Source: JACVRW01 sp963728495 (GTDB lineage: Bacteria > Actinomycetota > Thermoleophilia > Solirubrobacterales > Thermoleophilaceae). Taken from it: DNA of 64,000 nucleotides. The DNA lies in assembly GCA_963728495.1 (NCBI GenBank), contig CAVSKI010000007.1, positions 434,001-498,000 of the forward strand. The letters are read 5' to 3'. Of this stretch, positions 43,371 through 52,290 are shown piece after piece. Under the pieces are notes generated by a model. The model saw nothing but the letters and a program-made list of their open reading frames with translations, was not told the origin of the DNA and searched no databases. Both the position numbers and the translations under genes were made by a program. Every line of letters begins with the position of its first letter. Positions within the stretch are counted from its first letter, which is position 1.

Positions 43371-44461
43371 GCCGCGTGCCTCTCGGCGGCCGCCTGAAGC
43401 GCGAGCTGCTCGCACGCCCGGTCGCGGGCGTAGCGGTCCTGGTGGTGAGTCGCGCGCCGAAGCGCCTCGATGCCTGGCACGCCGAGCTCACGCAGGGCAC
43501 GGGCGGAGTTTCCGCGAACCCACCAGGCGCTATCGGAGAGGCAGCGCACGAGCGGCCCGATCGCTTCGAGTGCGCCCAGCGCACCCAGCGATTTGGCGGC
43601 CTGCGCCCGCACCGGCCAGAAGTCCGACTCCAGTGTCCCGATGAGCGCCGGCACGCAGGCCGTGCGGCCCGCCCGGCCGAGCGCGCGAGCCGCGGACACC
43701 TGGATCTCCTCGGACTCTCCGTGGAGCAGGGCAACGAGGTCCACTTCGGCCCGCGAATCGCCCGCGAGGCCGAGCGCCCGCGCGAGGCTGGCCTCGAGCG
43801 CCCCGTGCCGGCCCCGAGGCTGGACCCCGGCGAGGAACCTCGGTGCTGAGGAAGGCCCGCTTCTGAGGGTGTGCAGGATCGTCTCTACCGCCCAGGGAGC
43901 AGCGAGCCGCTCGATGATCCGCTCTGGGGGAAGGGCTCGGGTGGTCAATCCCCAGACGAGTGCCTCGGCCGCCTCCGCGGTGCCGATGCGAGCAAGCCCG
44001 GAACAGGCTACGAGCTGAACGTCGGGATCCGAATCTCCCAGCAGTGGCGTTATGTGATCGATGACGGCCGGGACTCCCGTTCGCGTGAGCAGGAGAGCGG
44101 CCCGGGCGCGGATGACGGGATTGCGGGCGGTGAGCTCCTCCACGAGGATCGGAAAGAGGCCGGACTCCTGCGCGGCGTCTCGGATCTCCGCGAGTCGCGA
44201 GGCGGACAGCGAGGCGTGCGCGGCGTCGATCGCCTCGGCGAGATCGACCTGCGCGTCGATGCTGCGGGCCTCGCGGTTGATCTCGACCATCGCCGCGTGG
44301 TCGCCATGGCGAAGCGTGGCTTCGTACCGCGCCCGGCGACCCGTGGAGCGCAGCTCCCGGCGGTCGCGAAGCACCTTGCGCCCCACCACTAGGGCACACA
44401 GCGCCAGCCACAGCAGCAGAGTGAAGCCAGCAAGCGCTATGAGGCCGGTTAGCGAGGTCAT
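43367..44461 (-). CDS. Membrane-anchored HEAT-repeat protein
   Basis: A 364-residue protein with one N-terminal TM helix (LIALAGFTLLLWLALCALVV) and a cytoplasmic array of HEAT repeats, such as NPVIRARAALLLTRTGVPAV, DPDVQLVACSGLARIGTAEA, EIQVSAARALGRAGRTACVP, FWPVRAQAAKSLGALGALEA and AWWVRGNSARALRELGVPGI. HEAT arrays are scaffolds. Coupling to the GT2 synthase (4-nt overlap) suggests it assembles or regulates the synthase at the membrane. Divergent from the secreted protein at 44585. Confidence 0.9.
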   Translation of the reverse strand: MTSLTGLIALAGFTLLLWLALCALVVGRKVLRDRRELRSTGRRARYEATLRHGDHAAMVEINREARSIDAQVDLAEAIDAAHASLSASRLAEIRDAAQESGLFPILVEELTARNPVIRARAALLLTRTGVPAVIDHITPLLGDSDPDVQLVACSGLARIGTAEAAEALVWGLTTRALPPERIIERLAAPWAVETILHTLRSGPSSAPRFLAGVQPRGRHGALEASLARALGLAGDSRAEVDLVALLHGESEEIQVSAARALGRAGRTACVPALIGTLESDFWPVRAQAAKSLGALGALEAIGPLVRCLSDSAWWVRGNSARALRELGVPGIEALRRATHHQDRYARDRACEQLALQAAAERHAA

Positions 44462-44584
44462 CCTGGTTGATATCGGCGCATGAGCGCCCCAGGTGAAGTC
44501 CAGGCCCTGTCGCGGTAGTTCAAGTCTTCACCCGCAGGCTCCGACTACTGGGGGACGCCCCTCCATCGATCTCGAAGGACTCAC

Positions 44585-46072
44585 ATGCTCCGCAGGACCC
44601 TCACTCTCTTGCTCGCCATTGCCGCAGTCGCGCCGCTGACCGTCGCTTCGGTCGCACCATCCGCGGCTTCAGCAGCCGACGCCACGCCGGACGCCACGGC
44701 CTCGACGTCAAAGGCCAAGAAGAAGCACTCTCGAAACCGCCTGGGTGGGAAGGTGCGGCGAGCCTGGCCCGCTCCGGGAGCGAAGGGACGCCCCAAGACG
44801 GCGCTCACCCGCTGGCTCGCACGCCAGGTCGGGCCGCAGAGAGTGATCCCCTGCAAGAAGCGTCCGGCAAGGGCGCGCAAGAACTGCGGGACCCGGGCGG
44901 GCAACGCGCGGGCTTCTGCCTCGAGCTACGCCCCGACGGTGGCCAGCGCGGCCGCCGCGGGCAGCCGGCCGACCGAGCAGATCGCGGTCGGCAGTGCTAC
45001 CGGCGAGCGCCGGCTGCAGCTCATCCGCTCGTTTGACATTCCCACTGACGACCCGTCGTACGCACGCCTGCTCAACTGGTCCTGGACCTACGACTCGGCG
45101 CTTGCAGCAACGGCGTTCGCGTCCGTCGGCCTCCAGTCGCAGTCTGCTCGCCTGCTCGACCAGCTAGCCGCGCTCCAGCGTAAGAGCGGAGCGATCGAGT
45201 TCGCGTTCGACGTCCGGAGCGGCGAGAGCAGCAAGCAGATCCGCGCCGGCTCGGTGGCGTTCGCCGGAATCGCGTTCAGCGATTACGACCAGCAGTTCCA
45301 GGACAAGCGCTACCTCGACAATGCTCGCATGGCTGCGAACTACCTGCTGTCTCTGCGCAACGACGAGGGCCTGGTGCGTGGCGGTCCGGACGTGAAGTGG
45401 GTCTCGACCCAGCACAACCAGCTCACGTTCGTCTTCCTAACGATTCTCTCCGAGACACTCCAGCAGCATGGAGATCAAGAGAGCGCGGACGCCTACAGGG
45501 CGGCGGCGGACCAGATCGCCAAGGGCATCGACACGCACATGGTGGTCCGAGACGAGGGCCTGCTCCACTTCCGCCAGGGAGTGAACGACGACATCCTGCC
45601 CCTGGACGCCCAGGCGCTGGGGGTCATGTATGCCTTCATGCGCGGCGATGAGGACCTGGCCAAGCAGGTCTATGCCTACGCGCAAGGCAACTTCCTGCTC
45701 AAGGATCGGTCCATTCAGCTCTCGAGCAACCGCGCGACGTACAACATGACCTATGAGGCGAAGGGACCCTTCAGCGGCTACCGCCCATACCTGGGCAAGG
45801 GCACGCCCGACGTCCTCTGGTTCGAGGGAACGGCCGAGATGCGCTTCATTTCCTCCGCGATCGGCGAGCCCACCGATGAGCTGGACCAAAGTACGGATGC
45901 CTGGTGGGCGGTCACCCGCAGGGACGGCCTCGCGCCGCTCGGCGCCGACCGCACGGTCACCCGGAACCCGTACAACGAGTACCACGTGTGGCCGACCGCG
46001 GCCGCCGGCGGCTGGACGGTGCTGAGCGGGGCCTCGGACGGCGCGAGTTGGGTGGAGGACGTTAGGGAGTAG
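44585..46072 (+). CDS. Secreted alpha/alpha-barrel (six-hairpin glycosidase-like) protein
   Basis: A 495-residue exported protein: signal peptide LTLLLAIAAVAPLTVASVAP..ASAA, a basic Ala/Lys/Arg-rich region (residues ~35-110), then a helical domain with LLNWSWTYDSALAATAFASV, LLDQLAALQRKSGAIEFAFD, DNARMAANYLLSLRNDEGLV, LDAQALGVMYAFMRGDEDLA and WFEGTAEMRFISSAIGEPTD. The pattern resembles alpha/alpha-toroid glycoside hydrolases or lyases. Its position divergent from a polysaccharide synthase suggests it trims or binds the exported polymer. ATG 44585 is preceded by AAGGAC. Confidence 0.8.
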   Translation: MLRRTLTLLLAIAAVAPLTVASVAPSAASAADATPDATASTSKAKKKHSRNRLGGKVRRAWPAPGAKGRPKTALTRWLARQVGPQRVIPCKKRPARARKNCGTRAGNARASASSYAPTVASAAAAGSRPTEQIAVGSATGERRLQLIRSFDIPTDDPSYARLLNWSWTYDSALAATAFASVGLQSQSARLLDQLAALQRKSGAIEFAFDVRSGESSKQIRAGSVAFAGIAFSDYDQQFQDKRYLDNARMAANYLLSLRNDEGLVRGGPDVKWVSTQHNQLTFVFLTILSETLQQHGDQESADAYRAAADQIAKGIDTHMVVRDEGLLHFRQGVNDDILPLDAQALGVMYAFMRGDEDLAKQVYAYAQGNFLLKDRSIQLSSNRATYNMTYEAKGPFSGYRPYLGKGTPDVLWFEGTAEMRFISSAIGEPTDELDQSTDAWWAVTRRDGLAPLGADRTVTRNPYNEYHVWPTAAAGGWTVLSGASDGASWVEDVRE

Positions 46073-46427
46073 CGGAAAACGGGACTCGGGCGGTCAGCCC
46101 GAACGGGCTGCCCTCCGAGTCCCTGCAGATCGCCCAGCGCTCGCCCGGGTGGATCACCGTGCCGCCCAGGGCCTCGACTCGGGAAAGCGCCCCCTTGATG
46201 TCACTCACCACGAAGTAGGGCAGGGAGAAAGAGTCTCCCGGGCCGCGGCCCCGAGCGTGGAGGCCGACGGCCGGCCCGCTGCCGGATGTCTGCCAGCCCT
46301 CGCCCTGGTCCTCGGTGCGCCTCTGCAGCTCGATGCCGAGCAGCTGTGTCCAGAAGCGCTGGGCGCGCTCGGCGTCGTCGGCGGGGAACTCGACGAGCGA
46401 CAGGGGAGAGTCGGGCACGGGGCTCAA
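46062..46427 (-). CDS. VOC (glyoxalase/bleomycin-resistance) family protein
   Basis: A 121-residue protein with the two beta-alpha-beta-beta-beta units of the VOC fold: LVEFPADDAERAQRFWTQLL, GIELQRRTEDQGEGWQ and YFVVSDIKGALSRVEALGGT with ICRDSEGSPFGL. Members are metal-dependent lyases, dioxygenases or antibiotic-binding proteins; no specific role can be given. It overlaps the end of the secreted protein gene by 11 nt (convergent) and lies 6 bp from the P1 peptidase gene, probably in one operon. Confidence 0.9.
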   Translation of the reverse strand: MSPVPDSPLSLVEFPADDAERAQRFWTQLLGIELQRRTEDQGEGWQTSGSGPAVGLHARGRGPGDSFSLPYFVVSDIKGALSRVEALGGTVIHPGERWAICRDSEGSPFGLTARVPFSATP

Positions 46428-46433
46428 CCGTAG

Positions 46434-47504
46434 TCAGCGCTCCAGCCGGCGGTGCGCCCCGAGCAGCTCGAGAGCGGCGTCGTGTGGCAGCGCCTCCACC
46501 ATGCGCCCTTCGCGACCTTCGGTTGATTGCGCGTTCCAGAGGGCGTTCAGCACCGCCTCCTCGGTCGCATCGACGGTGGCCGCGAAGAGAGGGTCGATGT
46601 CCTGGCCGTACTCGGTGGCGGGGCTGCGCGCCGAGGTGGAGAAGCCGAGGAAGATCTCGCCGCTGCCGTGGTGGGCGACCGAGCCGGTTCGGGCCAGTCC
46701 GAGGCCGGCGCGGCGGGCCAGGCGCGACAGCTGCTGCGAGTTGAGCGGAGCGTCGGTGGCCACCACGGCGATGCAACTCCCCGCCGGCTGCTTCGGTTCC
46801 GCGGCCGCAGAGTCTGTGCCGAGCAGCCTTCCGACCGGAACGCCGTCCATGCGCAGGTCGGGCTTGGATCCGAAATTGGCCAGCACCAGCACGCCCACGA
46901 GCGCGCCGCTTCCGGCGGCAATCCGGCTGGCCGAGCCGATGCCGCCCTTGTAGTCGAAGCAGATCATTCCCGTGCCGGCGCCCACGGCTCCCTGGGCGAC
47001 CTCCCCGCCCGCGGCCTCCAGCGCCCGGGCCGCGTCATCGGCTTCCACTTGCACCACCCGCGCGTCGTTGAGCCAGCTGTCGTCGCATTCAGCCACTACC
47101 GGGATCAATACGTTGTCCACGCCGACCGTTGGATCGGACGCCACCGAGGCCGCGACGGCGCCGTCGTATATCCGTCCCACCGACATGGTCGCGGTGAGGT
47201 AGACGGGCGTCTCGAAGGTCCCCCACTCGCCGATCGCGACCGAGCTGGTCATCTCGCCCGCCCCATTGAGCACGGCCGTGCCGGCCACCACCGGCTCGGC
47301 GCTCAGTCGCGCCGGATCGCGCGGAACGATGGCCGTGACTCCGCTGCGCGCGACCCCCCGACCGGCGGGCGGATCGGGCTCGTCGCGCACCACGGTCACG
47401 TGGCCAACGCGCACGCCGGCTACGTCGGCGATGGAATTCGAGCGTCCGGGCTCAAGCTCGCCGATGCGGAGGCCGTGGTCGCGCAGGCTGCGAATTTCAG
47501 CCAT
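46434..47504 (-). CDS. P1 family (DmpA/S58-like) peptidase
   Basis: A 356-residue member of the N-terminal-nucleophile-like aminopeptidase group: SNSIADVAGVRVGHVTVVRD, SGVTAIVPRDP, LNGAGEMTSSVAIGEWGTFE, GVDNVLIPVVAECDDSWLND, the cleavage/nucleophile region DYKGGIGSASRI, then VVATDAPLNSQQLSRLARRA. DmpA-like enzymes self-cleave before the Ser/Thr in the Gly-Ser site and release N-terminal D- or beta-amino acids. Start ATG 47504 (MAEIRSLRDHG). Divergent from the HDAC-like gene. Confidence 0.9.
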   Translation of the reverse strand: MAEIRSLRDHGLRIGELEPGRSNSIADVAGVRVGHVTVVRDEPDPPAGRGVARSGVTAIVPRDPARLSAEPVVAGTAVLNGAGEMTSSVAIGEWGTFETPVYLTATMSVGRIYDGAVAASVASDPTVGVDNVLIPVVAECDDSWLNDARVVQVEADDAARALEAAGGEVAQGAVGAGTGMICFDYKGGIGSASRIAAGSGALVGVLVLANFGSKPDLRMDGVPVGRLLGTDSAAAEPKQPAGSCIAVVATDAPLNSQQLSRLARRAGLGLARTGSVAHHGSGEIFLGFSTSARSPATEYGQDIDPLFAATVDATEEAVLNALWNAQSTEGREGRMVEALPHDAALELLGAHRRLER

Positions 47505-47551
47505 CGGCCTGACCCTACATGTGGGTAGGCTCGCCGCCCGTGGCCCTCGCG

Positions 47552-48616
47552 ATGCCCGTCGTCTGGACCGACGACCACCGACTCCACGACCCGGGCGGCG
47601 AGATCTGGGTTGGCGTCCGCACGCCCGGCACCGAGCTACCCGCGCGCGTGGAACGTATCCGCGAGGCACTCGAGGCCGAGGGCGCATCCGAGGTCAGCGC
47701 CGAACGCCAGCCCGACGACGCCGTCCACAGCGTCCACGATCCGGCGCTCACCGAGCACCTCGCGCGCGCCTGGGCGGACTGGGTGCAGGCCGGCCTGCCC
47801 GAAGATCCCGGCCAGGACCGGGTCGTTCCGTACCTGTTTCCGCATCCGGACCTCATCTCCGACCGCCCACCCGCCACGCCCACCAACATCACGGCCCGCG
47901 CCGGGCTGTTCGCCTACGACACGATGACCCTCGTCGGCCCGGGCACCTGGGAGGCCGCGCGGGCCGGCGTGGACGTGGCGGTGACCGCGGCCGATCTCGT
48001 CCTGGCCGGCGCGCCCGCCGCCTACGCCTGTTGCCGCCCGCCCGGACATCACGTGACCCGCCGCAGCTACGGCGGCTCCTGCTACCTCAACAACACGGCC
48101 GCGGCGGCGGCCCGTCTGCGCGCCGCGCTCGCTGAATCGGTTGCGGTGATCGATGTCGACGCCCACCACGGCAACGGCACCCAGGCGATCTTCTACGACG
48201 ACCCCGAGGTGCTAACCGCATCCGTGCACGTGGACCCGGGGGCGGGCTGGTTTCCGCATTTTCTGGGCTTCGAGGATGAGACCGGCAGCGGGGCCGGCGA
48301 AGGAGCCAACCTCAACCTCACGCTCTCGCCCGGCACGGGCGACGATGGCTGGCTGGAGGCCGTTGGCGCACTCGCCGCCTGGGCCGCGGGGCATGGGGCG
48401 CGCGGGCTCGTGGTGGCGCTGGGAGTGGACGCGGCCGGCGGCGATCCCGAGAGCCCGCTGAACGTGACGCACACGGGGTTTCGGGCCGCCGGCCGGACGC
48501 TCGGGGCCCTCGGGCTCCCGACCGTGATCGTGCAGGAGGGCGGCTACGACCTACAGGAGATCGGGAGTCTCGTACGAGAGGCTCTCCTGGGAATCGAAGA
48601 GGAGGCGCATGGCTGA
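47552..48616 (+). CDS. Histone deacetylase-like/acetylpolyamine amidohydrolase
   Basis: A ~354-residue zinc amidohydrolase. Conserved segments: RPPGHHVTRRSYGGSCYLNN (paired His), VIDVDAHHGNGTQAIFY (zinc Asp and His), VHVDPGAGWFPHFLGFEDE, ALGVDAAGGDPESPL (zinc Asp region) and VIVQEGGYDLQEIGSL. The class II HDAC-like group in bacteria deacetylates polyamines or other acetylated amines. I chose ATG 47552 (MPVVWTDDHRLHD); ATG 47519 and GTG 47540 are possible. Overlaps the S9 peptidase gene by 8 nt. Confidence 0.9.
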   Translation: MPVVWTDDHRLHDPGGEIWVGVRTPGTELPARVERIREALEAEGASEVSAERQPDDAVHSVHDPALTEHLARAWADWVQAGLPEDPGQDRVVPYLFPHPDLISDRPPATPTNITARAGLFAYDTMTLVGPGTWEAARAGVDVAVTAADLVLAGAPAAYACCRPPGHHVTRRSYGGSCYLNNTAAAAARLRAALAESVAVIDVDAHHGNGTQAIFYDDPEVLTASVHVDPGAGWFPHFLGFEDETGSGAGEGANLNLTLSPGTGDDGWLEAVGALAAWAAGHGARGLVVALGVDAAGGDPESPLNVTHTGFRAAGRTLGALGLPTVIVQEGGYDLQEIGSLVREALLGIEEEAHG

Positions 48617-50450
48617 GGAAGCATCGATCTGGGTGGGCCGCGACGAGCACAACGGCGTGCTCTCCGAGCCGCGCAGCGACGTCGAGCCGCCGCCCCACTG
48701 GCGTCTCGAGGCCATTGTGCGGACCCCTCGTCCGCGCTCGCTCACCGTCAGCGCCGACCGCCGTCAGGTGGTGTACATAGAGGACGCCGAGACCTCGGAC
48801 GTCTGGCTGCTCGACTTCGAGGATCCCCGGCCCCGGCGCCTGACCACCGGCCGTGCGCCGGCCCCGTACTGGGAGGACATCGAGCCGCGCCTTTCGCCCA
48901 ACGGGCAAACCGTCGCCTACGGGGACGAGGGCCACGTATGGATCGCTCCCACCGCCGGCGGGCCGCCGCGACGCTTGGTCGAGGGGGGCAGTCCGGTATG
49001 GGTGGGCAACGCTCGCCTGGTGGTGACCGTCGAGCGCGACCGCGCCACGCGACTGGCCGTGATCGACACGGCCGACCCATGGCCGCGGCGGCTGGCGAGC
49101 CGGCACTTCGACCTCGTCGAGCACGGCGACGAGGGCCAGGCCGCGATCTCGCCCGACGCGACCGAGGTGGCCTACACGTTTACCCCGCGCGCGGATCTGA
49201 ACCGCAGCGAGATACGCGTGGCGTCGCTGAAGAGCGGCGAGGTGCGCGCACTCACGGGCACGCCCAGGATGCACGACCGCGAGCCGAACTGGTCTCCGGA
49301 CGGGCAACAGCTCCTCTATGCCTCCGAGCGCTCGGGCTTCTACGAGCTGCACCTCGTGGCCGCGGACGGCTCCGGTGAGCGCCAGCTCACCAACGCACAG
49401 GCTGATCATTCGGAAACGGATTGGCACCCCGACGGCAAGCGGGTGCTCGCCGTGCGCGGGCGGCGCAACCGTTTCGATGTCGTGTGCGTGGACGCCGAGG
49501 ACGGAAGCGCCGAGCTCGTGGAGGAGGGCGGCACATGGAGCTCTCCCCACTGGGCCGGCGCCGGCGGGATCGTGGCCGCCTATGAGGACCACGCCACTCC
49601 CCCCGAGCTGCGCCTGTCAACCCACGCGCAGCTGCACTCGCCCGCCCCCATGGCGATTCGAAGCGCCCCCTACGCCAAGGCCGAGGACGTGAGCTACCGC
49701 TCCTTCGACGGCCTGGAGATTCCCGCCTTCCTGATGCGCCCGGCCAACGCATCCGCCGCGGCGCCAGTCCCGGCGGTTGTCTATCCCCACGGTGGACCAA
49801 CCTCCTTCTACGGCGACGAGTGGGACGGCTTCGCCCAGTTCTTCGTCGACAAGGGCTACGCCTGGCTGGCGATCAACTTCCGCGGCTCCACCGGCTACGG
49901 CCGCGACTTCGAGCGGGCCAACCACGGCGTCTGGGGAGTGGAGGACACGCGCGACTGCCTCGCGGCGGCGGACTACCTGCGCACGCTCGACTGGGTGGAC
50001 GGCGAGCGGCTCGGCATCTTCGGCGCGAGCTACGGGTCGTACATGGCGCTGCTCTCGGTGACCGACGATCCCGAGCAGCGCTACCGCTGCGCGGTGGCCA
50101 AGTACGGCGACTGCGACATGGTCAGCTCCTGGGCTCAGGGCGACCGCGAGGGCGTGCAGGACCTCGAGCGAATGATGGGCCCCCCCGCCGCCGCGCGCGC
50201 CGAATACCGCGCCGGATCCGCGTTTCACCGGCTGGAAAACGTGCAGGTGCCGGTCCTCGTGGCACACGGGGAGCTCGACAAGCGCGTGCACCCCAAACAG
50301 TCCGAGCTCCTAACCGGCGAGCTACGCCGTTTGGGCAAGACGTTCGAGTACGTGACCTACCCGACGGAGGCCCACGGACTGCTGCGGGCCGGGCCGGCAC
50401 TCCATTTCTACCAACGGCTCGAGCGCTTTTTGGACTGGTATTTGATGTAA
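48609..50450 (+). CDS. Prolyl oligopeptidase-type (S9) peptidase
   Basis: A 613-residue cytoplasmic peptidase. The first ~340 residues form a beta-propeller with repeats such as EPRLSPNGQTVAYGDEGHVW, AAISPDATEVAYTFTPRADL and EPNWSPDGQQLLYASERSGF. The catalytic domain has YPHGGPTSFYGDEWDGFAQF, NFRGSTGYGRDFERANHG, nucleophile IFGASYGSYMALL (Ser), the acid region VAHGELDKRVHP and the final His in YPTEAHGLL. It cleaves short peptides. The gene starts within the HDAC-like gene and leads into the peptide-type ABC importer. Confidence 0.93.
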   Translation: MAEEASIWVGRDEHNGVLSEPRSDVEPPPHWRLEAIVRTPRPRSLTVSADRRQVVYIEDAETSDVWLLDFEDPRPRRLTTGRAPAPYWEDIEPRLSPNGQTVAYGDEGHVWIAPTAGGPPRRLVEGGSPVWVGNARLVVTVERDRATRLAVIDTADPWPRRLASRHFDLVEHGDEGQAAISPDATEVAYTFTPRADLNRSEIRVASLKSGEVRALTGTPRMHDREPNWSPDGQQLLYASERSGFYELHLVAADGSGERQLTNAQADHSETDWHPDGKRVLAVRGRRNRFDVVCVDAEDGSAELVEEGGTWSSPHWAGAGGIVAAYEDHATPPELRLSTHAQLHSPAPMAIRSAPYAKAEDVSYRSFDGLEIPAFLMRPANASAAAPVPAVVYPHGGPTSFYGDEWDGFAQFFVDKGYAWLAINFRGSTGYGRDFERANHGVWGVEDTRDCLAAADYLRTLDWVDGERLGIFGASYGSYMALLSVTDDPEQRYRCAVAKYGDCDMVSSWAQGDREGVQDLERMMGPPAAARAEYRAGSAFHRLENVQVPVLVAHGELDKRVHPKQSELLTGELRRLGKTFEYVTYPTEAHGLLRAGPALHFYQRLERFLDWYLM

Positions 50451-50499
50451 ACCAATGAAATAGTCGGCCCACAAGAGGGAACGAGGGAGAGGACTCGCG

Positions 50500-52290
50500 T
50501 TGAGCATCAAGGCACGGCTACTGGCCGGTATGACCCTGTTGGCGATGTTGCTGGTTGGCCTGTCGGCGGTATCGGCCCAGGGGCAGGACGACGGACCGGT
50601 CACGCTCGACGTGGGCGAGAACCAGGGCATCGACAGCTTCAATCCGCTCGTGGGACAGCTCGTGCCCTCGTACGAGGCATGGAACCTCCACTACCCCATG
50701 CTGACCGATAAGGCGGCCAAGGACTTCGAGACGATCCCGGCTCTCGCCGAGTCGTGGGAGAGCTCGGACAACGGGCGCACATGGACCTACAAGCTGCGCG
50801 ACGGGCTCAAGTGGTCGGACGGCAAGCCGCTCACCTCGGAGGACATCGCCTGGACGATCAACACCTCGCGAGAAGAGGAGTGGCTCAACCACTCCGCCAC
50901 CACCGCGAACATCACGGCCACTGCACCGGACCCGACCACGGTGGTCCTCAAGAGCTCCGTCGACGATCCGAAGCTTCCGACGATGGACGTGTACATCCTC
51001 CCCAAGCACATCTGGGGAAAGATGAGCGCCGCGGAGCGGCGCAAGTCCGACGGCACCGACGGGGTCGGCGGGGGTCCGTTCGTGCTCGAGAAGTTCGAAA
51101 AGGGCCAGTTCGCCCGCTTCAAGGCCAACCCCCACTACTGGGGCGGCAAGCCGGCCGTGGACCAGGTCGTGCTGCGCAAGTTCAACAATCCCGACGCCAT
51201 GGTCGCCGCGCTGAAGACCGGCGAGCTCGACGCCGCCTGGAACATCCCCGGCAACGCTTTCAAGGAGCTCCAGAAGGACCCGAACATCGTGACCAACGAG
51301 GGCTTCCAGGGCTCGTTCTCGGAGATCGCCATCAACGGCGGCGACGGGCTCAAGAAGCCACATCCCGCGCTGCTCGACCCCGAGGTGCGCAAGGCGATCG
51401 CGCACGCGATCGACAAGGAAGTGATCGTCGACCGGGTGCTCGGCGGCTTCGGCAAGCCCGTGGAGACGATGACTCCCTCCCCCGACCCGACCTGGGAACC
51501 CGAGCTCACGGAGGATCAGATCTACGAGTTCGATCTCGACAAGGCGAACGCGATCCTCGACAAGGCCGGCTACAAGGACACGGACGACGACGGGGTGCGC
51601 GAGATGCCCGGCGGCGGGCAGCCGCTGAACTTCACCTACTACGCGCGCTCCGACGGCGAGACGGGCGCGGAGGTCGCAGAGTTCATGAAGGGCTGGCTGG
51701 AGGAGATCGGGATCGCCACCACACAGAAGGTGGCCGACGACAGCCAGCTCACCACGGTCATCGGCAAGGGCGAGTACGACATCACGTCCTGGGGCTGGAC
51801 GCCCTTCGTGGACCCGGATCCGATGCTCTCGTACATGAAGTGTGACCAGATCTCGAGCGATCCCGAGGATCCGACCAACTACTACAACGACGCCAACTAC
51901 TGCGACAAGGAGTACGACCGCCTCTACAAGCAGCAGAACACCGAGCTCGATCCCGAGAAGCGCCGCGAGATCGTCAAGGAGATGCTGACCCGCTGGCAGC
52001 AGTCGGCGGTGTACAACGTGATGTACACCGATCCCGACCTGATCGCGTACGTCAAGGACCGCTTCACCGGGTGGGTGCAGCAGCCCGAGAAGACGGGCCC
52101 GGTGATCTTCTCCAACAGCTCGCCCACCTACGCCCGGCTGAAGCCGGTGACCGCCTCGGCCACGGGGGGCGGCGATGACGGAGGCGGCGGAAGCGGCGGG
52201 ATCATCGCCATCCTCGCCGTCGCCGTCGTGGCGATGGGCATCGCGCTTGTGGTGGTGACCCGACGGAAGAGTGCAGACGAGCGCGAGTGA
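50500..52290 (+). CDS. ABC importer substrate-binding protein (family 5) with C-terminal TM anchor
   Basis: A 596-residue extracytoplasmic solute-binding protein of the peptide/nickel group: ALAESWESSDNGRTWTYKLR, DGLKWSDGKPLTSEDIAWTI, HYWGGKPAVDQVVLRKFNNP, RKAIAHAIDKEVIVDRVLGG. A cleavable signal (LLAGMTLLAMLLVGLSAVSA) has no lipobox Cys. Instead a Gly-rich spacer (GGGDDGGGGSGG) leads to a C-terminal TM helix (IIAILAVAVVAMGIALVVVT) and a short basic-acidic tail, so it is tethered at the C terminus. Start TTG 50500. First gene of the importer operon. Confidence 0.94.
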   Translation: MSIKARLLAGMTLLAMLLVGLSAVSAQGQDDGPVTLDVGENQGIDSFNPLVGQLVPSYEAWNLHYPMLTDKAAKDFETIPALAESWESSDNGRTWTYKLRDGLKWSDGKPLTSEDIAWTINTSREEEWLNHSATTANITATAPDPTTVVLKSSVDDPKLPTMDVYILPKHIWGKMSAAERRKSDGTDGVGGGPFVLEKFEKGQFARFKANPHYWGGKPAVDQVVLRKFNNPDAMVAALKTGELDAAWNIPGNAFKELQKDPNIVTNEGFQGSFSEIAINGGDGLKKPHPALLDPEVRKAIAHAIDKEVIVDRVLGGFGKPVETMTPSPDPTWEPELTEDQIYEFDLDKANAILDKAGYKDTDDDGVREMPGGGQPLNFTYYARSDGETGAEVAEFMKGWLEEIGIATTQKVADDSQLTTVIGKGEYDITSWGWTPFVDPDPMLSYMKCDQISSDPEDPTNYYNDANYCDKEYDRLYKQQNTELDPEKRREIVKEMLTRWQQSAVYNVMYTDPDLIAYVKDRFTGWVQQPEKTGPVIFSNSSPTYARLKPVTASATGGGDDGGGGSGGIIAILAVAVVAMGIALVVVTRRKSADERE

